From NCBI RefSeq assembly GCF_013368755.1, contig NC_049565.1, positions 4,588,001 through 4,652,000 of the forward strand: a DNA stretch of 64,000 bases. The letters run 5' to 3'. Below, one piece after another: positions 25,412 through 37,081 of this stretch. The notes beneath the pieces were generated by a model. The model was not told the origin of the DNA, did not search any database, and worked only from the letters and a program-made list of their open reading frames with translations. The translations under genes and the position numbers were made by a program. Each line of letters begins with the position of its first letter. The stretch's first letter is position 1. Origin of the DNA: Talaromyces rugulosus (lineage: Eukaryota > Ascomycota > Eurotiomycetes > Eurotiales > Trichocomaceae).

Positions 25412-27354
25412 TCAATAGTTCATAAGTTGCATACCGCCGCCAGAATTTCCATGGCCGTTGTGGTTGTCATGTCCGCCATCATTGTTCGGTTGTTGATGAT
25501 CATCAAGAGAACGATAACCACCAGGGCCACCACCGCGCCCGCGGCCTCGCCCTCCACCGCGTGAGTTTCCTCTTCCACGGCCACCACCAGAACCGCGACC
25601 TCCTCGACCACGGCCTCGGGTGCTGCCGGGATAGGGCCGGTTGTAAGGTGAATTGTCCGAAAGCGGTTGGTAAGAATTATTACCACGGGTGTCCCTATTA
25701 TAAGTGTCTTCGTCTTGACGGCCTTGTGGACGACGTCTTTTATTGCTCTTGTTCGCAAATGGGGGCTCCCAGTCACCATCTTTTGCCTCCTCTTCAACCC
25801 GTAGGACTGCTCTTTCGCCTACAGTAGTCTCGATGACAAGGGCTTTCTCCGGCGAGACGGGTTGCCAGTTTTGAATTCGACTAGAATCAATGGGGCGAAC
25901 CCCCTTATAGTGCCCAAGCACTATCATGGGTGTATGGTTTTCGGTGTAGTAAGGCGCATTTGAAGGAACTGGCTGGACTCGTGCCGCCCACAGCTTGTGC
26001 TCCCAATGACCAATGCCAGTGACCTGCCATTTGAGTTTCTTGCCAACACCACCGACCTTGTCAAGAATAGATGATGGCGCAGGTCGCGGAAGGATCATTA
26101 TGTTGTTGGCCAAGCACTTTATATCACGGCTGTCTGCTGCCCCAGGGGGTAATGCAAAGTGTAGCAACTCAGATACTAAGAGAGATGAGTCTGTGTTATT
26201 AATGAGATAGCCGGTATAGAAGACAGTGCGATGTATTTTCAATCGACCGTAGTTGGATCTGGTCAAGTTTCGAGCAGGATCACGGAATCGCGTGTTGTGG
26301 GTATTAATCAGTCTTTGAATCTCGGCAACTTCGGTGACCGGGTCCAGATAACGAGTGCCTTCAGCAATGTGTATGACTTCTGCCACAATAGGTTTTCTGC
26401 TATTTTGGGTCTCGAGATATATCCGATTGATTTTTTCAAAATACTCACGGAATTCCTTGACACTTTAAAAGAGGGTTAGCCAGCCCAATAGAAGAATTCC
26501 CAGGACACATACTGCTTAATACGGTCGTCGTAAACACAGATCTCGTCTGCCTCGTGGTAAGTGACTATTAAGTCTTCGAAAAAGGATTGCTTGAAAGAAA
26601 TCGTTGTGGGAAAGTGTTGACCATTTGGTCCAACTTCTGGTTTCAAACAGATCAAGTCGAATTCAAGCTTCTTACTAGCGACGATCCGTTTGACAATGTC
26701 GGTAAAGTTCGCTTCGCCACGACCGGTAAGAAGAACTGTCAAGGCATCCTTTTGCTTCATACTCAGTTCCACCAGCTCAACTACCTTGTCGTTCCACCAT
26801 CCTTCCCAAGCGCGGGTTTCTTCCACATCAGCGCCTTCTCCGGTTGCTAATAGAACGTTTCGATCGTGCCACCATCCTCCTCCGGCAAAGGTTTCGTAGG
26901 TCTGGAGGAAGCCAATTGTTGATCCAATCCACACTTGAGGGTTGGGGAGAGGACTTCTGAACACTGTGCAGTCTTAGCTCATGTTCGCTCGGTAAAAAAT
27001 AGTATGGCCAATATTCACATGTATTATCGAAATCATAAACGTGGATCGTTTTGATCTGCAAAACATCTAAGAGTCCGTCAGTTAGCTCGTATGGACAAAG
27101 GGAATTAGCACACAAAGGCTTGTACCAGGAAGTTCTTTTCCGGCCACCGACCATCTCTTCAGGCTAGTTATTGTGTGCGCGGATGGTTGTCGCGAGTCGA
27201 CAAACGCAGACCCGTTGAACTGCGGCATTGCCACCTGTTGGGGAGGGCGAGACGAACGAAGATCGCCTACAACACTTTTGGCTGATCTCAGCAGAGCATT
27301 GCGAGGGGTCTCTGTGATCCTCATCTGCAAAGCCGGAGTGTTGACCTTAACCAT
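25412..27354 (-). CDS. Swiss-Army-Knife RNA-repair-like HAD domain protein with RGG tail
   Basis: This 592-residue protein matches the fungal HAD_SAK_1 family, whose members are predicted RNA-repair phosphatases of the HAD superfamily. Exons are 27126-27354, 27019-27066, 26513-26963 and 25412-26462 on the minus strand; all three introns join in frame and the first acceptor gives LPDVLQIKTIHVYDFDNT. The catalytic DxD is Asp88/Asp90 in YDFDNT, followed by LFRSPLPNPQVW. A second HAD motif is LLTGRG and the acidic motif is ICVYDDR. The C-terminal 80 residues are rich in RGRGG and GGRGR repeats, typical of RNA binding. I start at the ATG at 27354, which has a strong CCACCATGG context; an upstream ATG at 27480 would add 42 basic residues. 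It is divergent from the RING gene across about 165 bp. Biological role is inferred only from the family. Confidence 0.8.
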
Positions 27355-27519
27355 GGTGGAGGAAAAAGAGCAGCCGCGCGGAAAACGTGACTTCGCCTCG
27401 CGGGCGATTCGCCGCACCTGCCTCGGATAACGATCCACCGCTTTTATCACCACGAGCTCCCCAGCCCTCATTATGGACAATCAGTGACTAGGCGCGCCAT
27501 TCAGTTCTTCTTGTTGTCC

Positions 27520-28650
27520 ATGCCTGACGATGCCAACTTACAGCAAGAAATCCTCAGCAAGACTCTCCTAGAGGTAGCCCATGAGGACCAGGATGGCGCT
27601 GCCAGCCCTTGCGTCATATGCCTAGACTCCATTACTGAGGCTGCTATCACGGTCCCCTGCAAGCATGCCAATTTCGACTTCTTGTGCCTGACAAGCTGGC
27701 TTCAACAGCGTCGTGCTTGTCCATTATGTATGTTTTATTTTCTTCGCTTTCGAGTCTTTGAATGCGCCTGACAGTGCCTTGCCTTAGGTAAAACCGAAGT
27801 GACCGCCGTGAAATACGAGCTTCAATCAGAAAAGCCGAAACTATACGTGCTTCCCCCGGAAAGCGAAGATTCAAAAGCTGCGTCATCCTCTCGCCTATCC
27901 GAACCGAATCGTCCTCGTCCGTATTATAACAGGCGACAGCCTCGCAGGCGACCATATCGGCCACCAACAACGGACGATGACGCACTGCCGCGACGTCGCC
28001 ATGTGTATCGCCACGGGCTCTTCTCACTTCGCGTTGGCTCAAACAGGCTTTCACAGTACCGGGAGTTGACACCACAGTTGTTTAACGATGATGAGAACCT
28101 CGTCTCGCGGGCTCGCAAGTGGATAAGGCGGGAGTTACAAGTCTTCGAGTTCTTAAATCCAGGCAGTGAGGATAGCACGGCGCAATCCAGCAGCGTCGGA
28201 AGACCTGGCGGGCAGAGGCTTGCAAGTAGACGAGCAAACAACGCTGAATTTTTGCTGGAGTATATTATCGCCATTCTACGCACTGTGGACATCAAAGGCA
28301 GTGCAGGTCATGCTGAAGACCTATTGGAAGAGTTTATTGGACGGGGAAATGCGCGCCTATTCCTGCATGAATTGCAATCGTGGCTCCGAAGCCCCTACAA
28401 TACTCTTGTTGACTGGGATCGCAACGTACAGTACGAGGATACAGTTCGAAGCCGAAATTCTTCTGCTGCGAGCGAGATCCATGCTCCTGATACCAGTCGA
28501 CAGTCCGCTTCAGGTTCACCTCGCGTAGATTCGAGGAGGGTTTCGAAACCCTACCGTTCTCATGCAGGACGAGATGGATCTCGACGCCATGACCCTGCTG
28601 CGACCGCTCGACGGGTGCAGTATGCTAGAGACCGGTATCAGCCTGACTAG
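27520..28650 (+). CDS. TOPORS-like RING-finger E3 ligase
   Basis: This is a 356-residue predicted ubiquitin or SUMO E3 ligase of the nucleus. Exons are 27520-27727 and 27788-28650; the intron splits the last cysteine codon of the RING. The RING spans about residues 30-70: CVICLD, then VPCKHANFDFLCL, then the final CPLC. The C-terminal half resembles the conserved region next to the RING in Topors/ICP0-type proteins: ARKWIRRELQVFEFL, a helical LLEYIIAILRTVDI block, and FLHELQSWLRSPYNTLVDWD. The tail is basic and Arg/Ser-rich. The ATG at 27520 is used because the upstream ATG at 27484 adds only a short hydrophobic stretch and narrows the divergent promoter shared with the HAD/RGG gene. Family assignment is by motif, not by search. 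Confidence 0.75.
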
Positions 28651-29557
28651 CCATTGATTGTTTGAAGCCTTTTTTTCCTCTCGTCTACTGTTTGATACCC
28701 AAGATTACGACATTTGCACTGTATTTCGTCCAATATAGATACTATACATATTGATGTCCACTTTCCTTCGATACTCAGCTACACGCGACAGTATCATCAA
28801 ATCAATTATATTCTTATACATGCCAACACAATTGCTACATAACTTCTGTAAGAGTAAAAGTGGGTACCGTTAGCCAATAACATTCGATGGTTTTTACAGA
28901 ACAGAATAATTGTTCGCCTACTTCCTACGTTTTGTACCCTATCGACCACTTCAATGTTGTTGCTTTATGGATTTTCATATTGGTATGTACATTTAAATTT
29001 TGAATGAAATGAAGACTGGGAGTTAACATTGAATGTAATATTATCAATTATGATTCCTCTCGGCTAATATATATATAACTTCTACGCACAACAGTTGACA
29101 GGACTGGTACCGACATTTAAACATAAAATATTAACATTGAAAAATTTATTAATATTAAATTAATGATTGCATACATAGGTAGGCATTTAAAAATACCAGA
29201 CATGTCGAAAGCGTTTAACATTTGAATGATTGCAGTTTAGAAAATGGCTGTGGATTGTAGTCCGGCTCTATGGTTATAGGCTACATATACGAGGTAAAAT
29301 TATTTAGAAAGTAGCGTGGAAAAAAAATATCATTAATTTATAGACACATAGAAAAAGTCCTTAACTGATTAATTTATATAGTACATGGCAAATAAGTTGA
29401 TGTGCGTGAACAATGGTAGAAAGTTCTTGGAAGCACTCAAAATACATATGGATGCGCATACCATGTCATATCTGCATGTGTTGACAAATTTGCGAGAATA
29501 TGACATGATCGCAATGAGTTGTGAATTTTCTGTAATTGTAAATAAAACACTCAAAAT
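28651..29557. other. AT-rich convergent intergenic region
   Basis: About 0.9 kb, strongly AT-rich from roughly 28,980 to 29,400 with stretches such as aaaaatttattaatattaaat. No open frame looks like a gene and no tRNA was recognised. It may be 3' flank plus decayed sequence. Confidence 0.6.
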
Positions 29558-30695
29558 TTAAGCGGAGACGAAGCTCTTGAGATCTAGGAGCAAAAAAGTT
29601 AATATTTATCCTCCCAAAACCGAGGTAGTGAATACTTACTGCCGAGCCAACGAGAGTATTCGGCCTGTTCCTTAGCCGTAAGGTATTCAGGGATAATGTT
29701 GGCCAATTCAGTATTGAATCCACGCTCCTCCAAGTAACGGTCGAACATAGACTTGAGATCCTCATCCAGGCCGTTAAAGACAGGGCCGCTGTATTGAGTG
29801 TGGCGGAGCCAATCTTTCTCAGCGGTCTCGCCAGTAGCGAGCTCAGCGTTGGCGAAATGAGAAACCTCGAGAATTTCGAAAGTGCCGTCTTGTGCGGTAG
29901 TTTGGATAAACAAGGCACCGTTGCCCGGCTTCTCGATTGTGATGTTGACATGAATAGGCATGCTTTGCTGGGGGTCTTCATGGAATCCATCGTCGGCAGG
30001 GGAAACCTGGTCTTCGGGGTGAACGCCCACAGCCTGACCAGGCTGGGCCTGGTTCGCAGTTGCATGCTCATCGAAATCGCTCTCGGCAAGATCATCAAAT
30101 TCCTCGGCGACGTTTTGAAGGTCGGAGATGGCGAATGTAGCGCGAATGCTGCATGGGAAATAATCGTCAGCCAAGCCATCCACATAAGTTTAGAATAGTT
30201 GAGCGTACTTTTCGTTACCAAATTTCCGGGTCAAGACAATGTCTTGCTCTCCAGCAACATCTTTGACCTATATTTGCACATCAGTGAACAAAAGTCCTTT
30301 TTTTGTCTTCCATAAAATTTTGTCAACATACCTTCCAAGGGCTGCTTTGAAGATAAGCTTTGATAGCTTCGCTAGCCTCATCTACCGTGGCATTGTTCTT
30401 CTCATAGGAGATTTCCTCCTCTAATTTGGCACTAAGTTCAACGTCGGCTGTTTTGGAAAGTTAGCCAATGAGAACATCTAAAAATCATCAATAATGATTG
30501 CATACAGTCGCCGGCAGGCTCTCTCAAAACTCTGGCCGTTGAGAAGGCTGAGTATTGGTATTTGGTGAGGGAGGACTGCAATGACGTTTGTCGCGAGAAA
30601 GCTGTCGGAAGGCGAGACGCAGGTCGGGCGGCGACCGAAAACGAGCGCGTGAAGGCGCGAGGGGCAGAGCGGGTAAAGGCACGAAGGGACAACAT
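29558..30695 (-). CDS. MAM33: Mitochondrial matrix acidic protein, MAM33/p32 (gC1qBP) family
   Basis: This 299-residue protein is predicted to be imported into the mitochondrial matrix, where the doughnut-shaped p32 trimer supports ribosome assembly and respiration. Exons are 30506-30695, 30332-30447, 30209-30267, 29640-30148 and 29558-29583 on the minus strand; the last codes for only LKSFVSA. Residues 1-55 are Arg/Ser-rich without acids, a clear presequence. The p32 fold is recognisable from VLTRKFGNENIRATFAISDLQN, followed by an acidic loop, then IHVNITIEKPGNGALFI and the C-terminal helix DRYLEERGFNTELANIIPEYL plus EYSRWLGNLKSF. All five exons join in frame, which supports the model. It lies next to TMA16 and EXO1 in a housekeeping block. 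Confidence 0.92.
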
Positions 30696-31019
30696 GTTGG
30701 AGGCTCAATCTGGGATTTGGATAGAGACTCTGTTGATAAAAAAAAGGGAAGATGGGTTGGATGGAAAAAAAGGGAGTGGAAGCTACGTTGCGGCGAGCTC
30801 ACATCATCGCAGAAAAAAGTTTGGGTTGCGCTAAGCCCTTGTCGGCAGCTTCTCATCAGCCGGCCCGCCAATCAGCGGCTGCAAATGGACCCACTCTTCA
30901 TATCCTAGCATACAGTTATTGGTATTTATTACGAGTAAATCGCGACGATGCAGGGATCTATTAACGCTATATACAGCAACATGGGTCGTGAACAGTCGTG
31001 CCAGCGGTCATTATTACGG
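30696..31019. other. Short intergenic region, promoter of MAM33
   Basis: Just over 300 bp between the MAM33 start and the TMA16 stop. It includes a purine-rich stretch, gggaagatgggttggatgg, near 30,745. No gene is supported. Confidence 0.6.
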
Positions 31020-31682
31020 TCATGATAAGCCCTTGGGGGGAAATGTCGATGCTTGTTTCGAGCCGTCCTCGTAAAACCTGACGAACTTCATCGAGCTGAG
31101 ACTCGACCATTCGCCGTTCCACAGCTTCAATTGCAGGCGCACGTCGTCGAGTGTGATATCCGGCATCCAGAAACCCGACCGATACTCCTTCTCTTCGACC
31201 GTGAAGCGTTGTTGAAGATTCTCCTCCCTCTTGCTTGGTGGTCGGCCCTTTCTTCGTTCGTCTTGCAGCTGTTTGACCTCTTCATCACCTCGATGGAGCC
31301 ACCTGCGTGGCAATAATCAGCAAGAGGAATTTTCTACTGTTGTACATAAGGAAGGATGAGTTACTTTTGGATCAACCGAGTTATCTCGTCGTTGGAGAGA
31401 ACGAGCGGTTCTGAAGCGTCCTCCAAGCATTCCTGAAAATGTGCCACCCGGTCCACTGTATCGCCTAGTCAGCCGTTTACCCCTTTCTCAATTAATTGCC
31501 TGATACTCACAAAAGCTCTGTCGCGCTATCCCTGCAGATGTTATAACACGACCAATGCGATCTTCTCGAATCCCAGCGCGGCGTAGTAATTTGGCGTTGC
31601 GACTGTCTTCATGCAGCGCATTAAGCTTGCCCCGCTTCTTGGACAGCTTCTTCGTGATTTTGTTGAGGTTTTTGATCGGCAT
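31020..31682 (-). CDS. TMA16: Translation machinery-associated protein 16
   Basis: This is a 181-residue basic protein of the TMA16 family, which associates with pre-60S ribosomal particles. Exons are 31511-31682, 31365-31455 and 31020-31302 on the minus strand. The N-terminus shows the family pattern: ITKKLSKKRGKLNALHEDSR, then NAKLLRRAGIREDRI. The middle exon gives AHFQECLEDASEPL and EITRLIQ, and the C-terminal exon gives WLHRGDEEVKQLQDERRKGRPP and EYRSGFWMPDITLDD, all characteristic. Length equals the usual family length. It is divergent from EXO1 across about 460 bp. Confidence 0.9.
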
Positions 31683-32139
31683 TTTGCGTGACTCTCTCGC
31701 AATCGGCGGTCGTAAAAGCGCTATCTTAACTTGAAACCCGAGTTTCTGTTTTTGGGGAGGTTGTGATAGACGATTATTCTAGGCCTGCAAGCCCTCTTCC
31801 AGACTTAATTTTTTTTGGGGCAGAATGATCTCGGGCGGTGAGGATGGGCCGCGGTGGTGGAAAAAGCGGGGAGCGCCGGCGGCGATCACTTCGGGCTGGA
31901 TCAATCGCGTCCAACGCGTCGTGCAGGGTCGCCTCGGAAGCCTTCACATTCCCCAGGCTCCCTGCTCGATTGCTGCGTTAGTGCCCTTGTTAAATGTTGT
32001 CGTAGTGTTTCATGGCCTGCTTCCTTCTTTTCTGACAATTCTTATTCTTTTTTGGTTTTTGGAATACTACCTCTGGCTCATCGGATGTACATGTAAACAA
32101 AGTGTTTCTCGGTGACCTCATCTGTACTCGGTCACCGAA
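31683..32139. promoter_or_regulatory. Divergent promoter region of TMA16 and EXO1
   Basis: A bidirectional promoter of about 460 bp. It contains an MCB-type ACGCGT at 31914-31919, 221 bp upstream of the EXO1 start codon. Confidence 0.6.
31914..31919. promoter_or_regulatory. MCB (MluI cell-cycle) box upstream of EXO1
   Basis: ACGCGT is the binding core of MBF, which drives G1/S transcription of DNA-synthesis genes in yeasts. It lies in the promoter of a replication/repair nuclease. A single hexamer can occur by chance, so the support comes mainly from the matching site at PRI1. Confidence 0.4.
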
Positions 32140-34531
32140 ATGGGTATCAAAGGTACGGAGATAGCTAGCTAACACTGTGCTGAGCAAGCTAACCTTCCGG
32201 CTAGGACTTCACGGTCTCCTCAAATCCATCCAGAAACCATGCAATCTCAAGAAATTCGACGGCCAAACATTGGGTGTTGACGCCTATGGCTGGCTTCATA
32301 GAGGTACCGTGGCTTGTGCCATGGACCTGGCATTGGACAGACCCACCGCAAAGTTAGTCACTAACCCCTCTAACTTGTGCCTGTGTGTATATGTGCAATA
32401 GTTAATGTCTGGCAGGCATATTGATTTTGTATTGAATCGTGTTCGCATGCTGCTGTTCTTTGGAGTAACGCCTTACCTGGTATTCGATGGCGACAACTTG
32501 CCTAGCAAATCCGGTACCGAATCCGATCGTCTTCACAAAAGAGAGGAAAGCAAGAAACTGGCTTTGGAATTGCACAACAAGGGTCGTACGGCGGAGGCCC
32601 AACAAGAGTTCCAAAAGGCCGTGGACGTCACCCCATACATGGCGCGGCAGCTAATCGAGGAACTGAAACGGATGAAGGTCCAGTACGTGGTGGCGCCTTA
32701 CGAGGCAGATTCACAACTGGTATACCTTGAAAGACAGGGCATTATAAACGGGATAATATCTGAAGATTCCGACTTGTTAGTGTTCGGTGCGAAACGACTG
32801 CTGTCTAAACTCGACCAACATGGCGATTGCATTGAGATCAACCGCAACGAGTTTACTGCCTGTCGCGACATCAGCTTGATTGGATGGACAGACGCCGATT
32901 TTCGACGCATGTGTATTCTCAGTGGGTGCGACTATCTCCCCAATATTCCGAAGATGGGACTCAAGACTGCATACCGCAACATGCGGAAATACAAGAACGT
33001 GGAGAAAATCCTGAAAGTGTTACAGTTTGAGGGGAACTCACGCATCCCAGCAGGATATTTAGAGAAATTCCAACAGGCAGAGAATACGTTTCTCTACCAG
33101 CGAGTATTCTGTCCTGCCTTACAAAAACTAGTCACACTTACCACCGCCGAAAATGGTATCAAGGTGGAGGAAATGCCCTATATCGGCGCGGACGTCGAGC
33201 CAGAAATTGCTATTGGTGTTGCATGTGGTGAATTGGACCCGATGACCAAAGACCATATCAACCTGAAACCATACCCGGCGCCACGGGCCGTGCCAAATTT
33301 AATTCGGCGACAGACTTTGGCTTCATCAGCTGACTTGAAGTCTAACAAGCCCATAAACTCCTTTTTCACCCCCAAGCGAGTGCCACTTGCTGAACTTGAT
33401 CCTAATGATCTTACCCCATCCCCAAGTCAACAACGTCTTCTAGAGCGCCACGCAAACAGTTCGTGGCAGCCTAGTACTGCACCTGCCAGCTCGGGATTGA
33501 TGCGCTCCATGTCATCTGCGTCTTTACGGCGTTCTGGTGAAAGCCCAGTGACCAGGACTGTCGAAAGGGGATCTTTTCTTGCCCGCGCAGCAAGAATTGC
33601 AACTGTACCGGCTGTGAAGCGCCAGCGACTCTGTTCTGACGCTGATGAGGAATCACTTCCTTCACCACTTGGAGAAGCACGAAGCCGTTTTTTTGAAACT
33701 TCAAATCAAAATATTCAAAATAGTTCACGCCCTAGAAAGTCTCGCAGGTCTACTTTCGGTGTCTTCTCGGACGACGTCGCTGAGGACATCATGTGCCAGC
33801 TCGCAGAATCGCCCGATCCTGCTAATGTGAGCAAGAAAGCGCCAGAGAAAGACGGAAAAATCGAGCGTGCACCGGACGTTGAGACCAATGTTGCAGAATC
33901 TGTAGCTCAGCCTGAACCCAATTCATCGGCGAAGCCAAGCACTGAGACAGCAGAGTCATGTCACACAGAAGAAAATGACAGTACAAACGACCAAGATAGT
34001 GTTGATCCATCTCCTAGGCCAGTCAGCATTGATACAGAACCTGGGCTATTCAATAAAGTGCTCGAGGCCCATGTGAAAAACCAGAATGCATCATTGCTTT
34101 CCAAATTTGCATTCTCGGGTTCTTCCCAAAGCCCCAACCTTACGCGAAAGTTTGAGGAGAAGCCCAGGCTTATGACTCGAACAGCTACTTCGGGAACGGA
34201 GATAGAATCGGGCTTGAATCGCAGCAATTCCCTCCGTCGACGACTCACTCCATTGCAGAGGCTCGGTCAAAGCGCCTTGTCCAAGTCCAAGTCTATGGAC
34301 CACTTTTCTATTCGCAAGATGCTGAATAGCACTACTCGGGATTCTGGATATGAGTCAGATTTTGGAAGGGACTCTCAGGACTCACAGCGCGATGCAGCAC
34401 CGAAAGTGAACAACAATTTTGGCGGGAGCGAAGACCAGATCATTCCGTGTAGCGACGAGGAGACTGATGAATCGCTCAACGAAGGCGAGAGACCGACGCT
34501 GAACCTTGGACGATTCTCGTTTGTGCCTTAA
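32140..34531 (+). CDS. EXO1: Exonuclease 1 (5'-3' exonuclease and flap endonuclease)
   Basis: This 758-residue nuclease of the Rad2/XPG family acts in mismatch repair, double-strand-break resection and flap processing. Exons are 32140-32152, 32205-32352 and 32416-34531; the first exon holds only MGIK and one base. The N domain shows MGIKGLHGLLKSIQ, LGVDAYGWLHRG (metal Asp) and LVFDGD (metal Asp). The I domain shows VAPYEADSQL and SEDSDLLVFG, followed by ILSGCDYLPNIPKMGLKTA with the helix-hairpin-helix. All catalytic carboxylates I can identify are present. The C-terminal 400 residues are Ser-rich and disordered, as expected for the mismatch-repair interaction tail, and end LNLGRFSFVP. An MCB box sits upstream, consistent with S-phase expression. 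Confidence 0.95.
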
Positions 34532-35643
34532 TAGGGCTATCTCGGTATCATATGTGGATGCATTCTATAGGCGCGGAATATTCCTATTTGCACATTGATT
34601 TTGATTATGAATGGATGCATTGGCGACAAGGGATTTTTAAATCCACATTGGCGAATTTTGTATTGGATAAACAGGCGTTGCGAGAATATGGCTATGGAAT
34701 TGCATTTGTTTTAAATTTGAAAGACAGCGAGACACGAGTAGACGTACAGTAGGCGTATAGGGCATGGAGCGATGAACCTAGACCGTCGTGGAGCTTAACC
34801 CAAAACACACTAGCGGCAACCTAAAGCACACCTGCGGGCACTCGCCCCACCCAGATTATGCCGCTATACCACATCAGGACTAGCCGGTGGTCGCTCTGCG
34901 TGGCAGCGTCCCGCTTTCTGCCGGGCGGTGCGGCGGCCGTTCCCCAGCAACGGGCAGTGTAAACAATGCTCGTTGGCCCAGCCACCTTGGTCGTCTCTTC
35001 GACTCCTCCACCAGCCACCGGAACATTACTGTCCAGACATTGTATTTCGAATTCTCTATTTGTCCGGCCACCTGAATTTCTGGTTGATATCAGGCACAAC
35101 CTTTCCATTCGTTAGTGTCGAATTGTGACGTGGTCTACCCAGTAGGCAACAAAGGGTCGCTTTTTCAATCAAGCTACGGTCTCTCCTTGTTTCCTGCAAC
35201 CTCTCCTCCTCCTCCAACAATTTCTCCCTCATCATACCAAGTCGCACCGTATATACGCTCAAAAGTTACTCAGTGCTCTAACTGCTTTCTCTTTCACGAT
35301 CCAGGGCAGGTCAATTTGCGTCTTTAACGTTCCAACGTCCGTTTACGACCCACGTTTTTTTCGCCGAGGCGGTGTCATTCCAAGTTTTCCCCAGCATTCT
35401 TCTGTCAAGACGTCCACATTCCCGAAGGCGCTGCGGTTAACTTTATCGACACACGTGTACGTTGATCGATCCGACATTCCTACTTGAAAGCAGGATTAGG
35501 TTGTGAGCAAAGCCTTCCTTCCGTACGGCGCGGAGCCAGCGTGCGACGACAAGACTCCTTCTCGGAGGCACCGAGAAGTGAGGTCAAAAAGTGTTTACGA
35601 AGGAACTGGATATAAGAGGGGCTTTCACAAGTGATTGCCCATC
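34532..35643. other. Intergenic, promoter region of the Fig1 homologue
   Basis: About 1.1 kb. Several open frames of 60-95 codons at 34820-35330 overlap on both strands with no domain. A pyrimidine-rich segment near 35,180-35,240 may be 5' untranslated leader. No supported gene. Confidence 0.55.
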
Positions 35644-36641
35644 ATGCCGGACTTCGCAGGGGCATGGTCGAGTATGTTTTCTTTTTTTTTTTTCTCTCTT
35701 CCCAATGCGTATTTACATTTGATCGCAAAGGCTGACCTGGTGAAACAGAATTCGTGCAGATGGTGGGATACCACCATGTTCTCATGATATTAATCGCGCT
35801 CTCCGTTATTCTTCTTTGTAAGTATAGTCGGAAAAAGTTCCAACTATTACGGCATGACTGACTGATGTTGTTGTTACTAGCTCTTCTCCTTGCGGGATGT
35901 TCCTCTTCCTCTCCCCAAATGCCCTCGATATTCCTTATTTCGATATACTACGAAAAGTATGCGCCCTCATTCGATCCTGCCCAGGTAGACCCTGGCGTGA
36001 CAACGGCGATTGCCAACATCGTTGGTGGCGCGCATATGGAAGTCCGAGTGGGCTTCTTCGGAATTTGCATCCAACCTGACGGGGGATCGTTCATTTGCAA
36101 CGCCAATGCTACGGCGCTGGCCGAGGTTGTTACACTGGATCAAGATCCCCTCAACCTGATTTGGCTGGCTTCGATGTTCAAGGATACGGTGGTTTTCCCA
36201 TACTTGATGTGAGTGACGCTAAAACCCCTTCAACAGCACACTGTGCTAACAACCAGCAGAATCGTCGCCATTATACTCGCCTTTTTCTGCTTTATTTTAC
36301 TCGCCACATTTCCCGGATGGCATGAAGAGCTCGACGACACCGGCTCAGAGCGCGAAATCAAACCGTTCCCGTCGCGGCCAGTATCACAAATCGCCCTGTC
36401 GTTAATTTGTATTGCGGCGATATTCGTGCTCGTTTCAGTGCTATGGCAACATACAGCGTCTGTTGCTGCAAGTACAATGGTGCAAACGCTCGGCAACGGC
36501 AGTGTGAAAAGCGGTGTCGGGACCTCAGCCATGGTGCTGGGTTGGTTTGGTTTTGGTCTCTTTGTCGTGGTAACGATAGGCTTGCTCGTCATGATCCTTA
36601 GTATCAGTATACTGCGGACGTTGACAGATGAAGAGGAATAA
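35644..36641 (+). CDS. figA: Fig1-family membrane protein (Ca2+ regulator of mating/fusion)
   Basis: This 268-residue four-span membrane protein matches the Fig1 family, regulators of low-affinity calcium uptake and cell fusion in mating fungi. Exons are 35644-35671, 35749-35817, 35881-36208 and 36260-36641. A first membrane segment (about 18-38, ending LLLAGC) is followed by an extracellular loop with the family pattern GGAHMEVRVGFFGICIQ and a paired cysteine in FIC, then segments in PYLIIVAIILAFFCFILLATFPG, IALSLICIAAIFVLVSVLW and FGLFVVVTIGLLVMILSI. The stretch KPFPSRPVSQ between spans 2 and 3 is well conserved in Aspergillus FigA as I remember it. A TGAAACA element, the Ste12 pheromone-response core, lies at 35741-35747 inside intron 1. 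Confidence 0.82.
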
Positions 36642-37081
36642 TCTTTTTTTTTAACGAAAATATCTCTCAAAAATGAAAGATCAAAAAAAAAGGAACATAT
36701 GGAATACGGAATTTTGCATTGATGGCTGGGTCTATTTTTTTACGTTCTACAATGTGGGATTGGGAAATTTGATTTTTTGTTTTTATATTTTCTGTGTCAA
36801 CTTTTTTTGTCGTGCACATTATTTTTTGCTGCTTTAGACACATGTATTTATTCACGTCTTGTATGCCTACTTTCGATGATTATGGTTTAACTGATAATGA
36901 GCGTTTGGGAGGCAACTCGCAGCAATTTTCATTACAGAAATATACCTCGCTGCTAATATGATTTTTTGTTCGTCAAAAGTAATAATTGTACATGTAACTA
37001 CATGTATTTTATTTAAAATTAAACTCTTTGGTATATGCAATATTGTATTCTAAATCTATAACTCATATATATGTACTTTAT
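36642..37081. other. Convergent AT-rich intergenic region
   Basis: About 440 bp with many T-runs (for example near 36,650, 36,735 and 36,775), which suit polyadenylation and termination of both flanking genes. No gene. Confidence 0.65.

Noticed and set aside
28980..29400. AT-rich tract as a RIP-mutated transposon relic
   Set aside because: No residual transposase or reverse-transcriptase frame and no repeat partner in the window; a RIP index over genome copies would be needed.
35741..35747. TGAAACA as a Ste12 pheromone-response element of the Fig1 gene
   Set aside because: It is a single 7-mer inside intron 1, beside the acceptor, and no further copies were seen upstream, so it is mentioned but not called.
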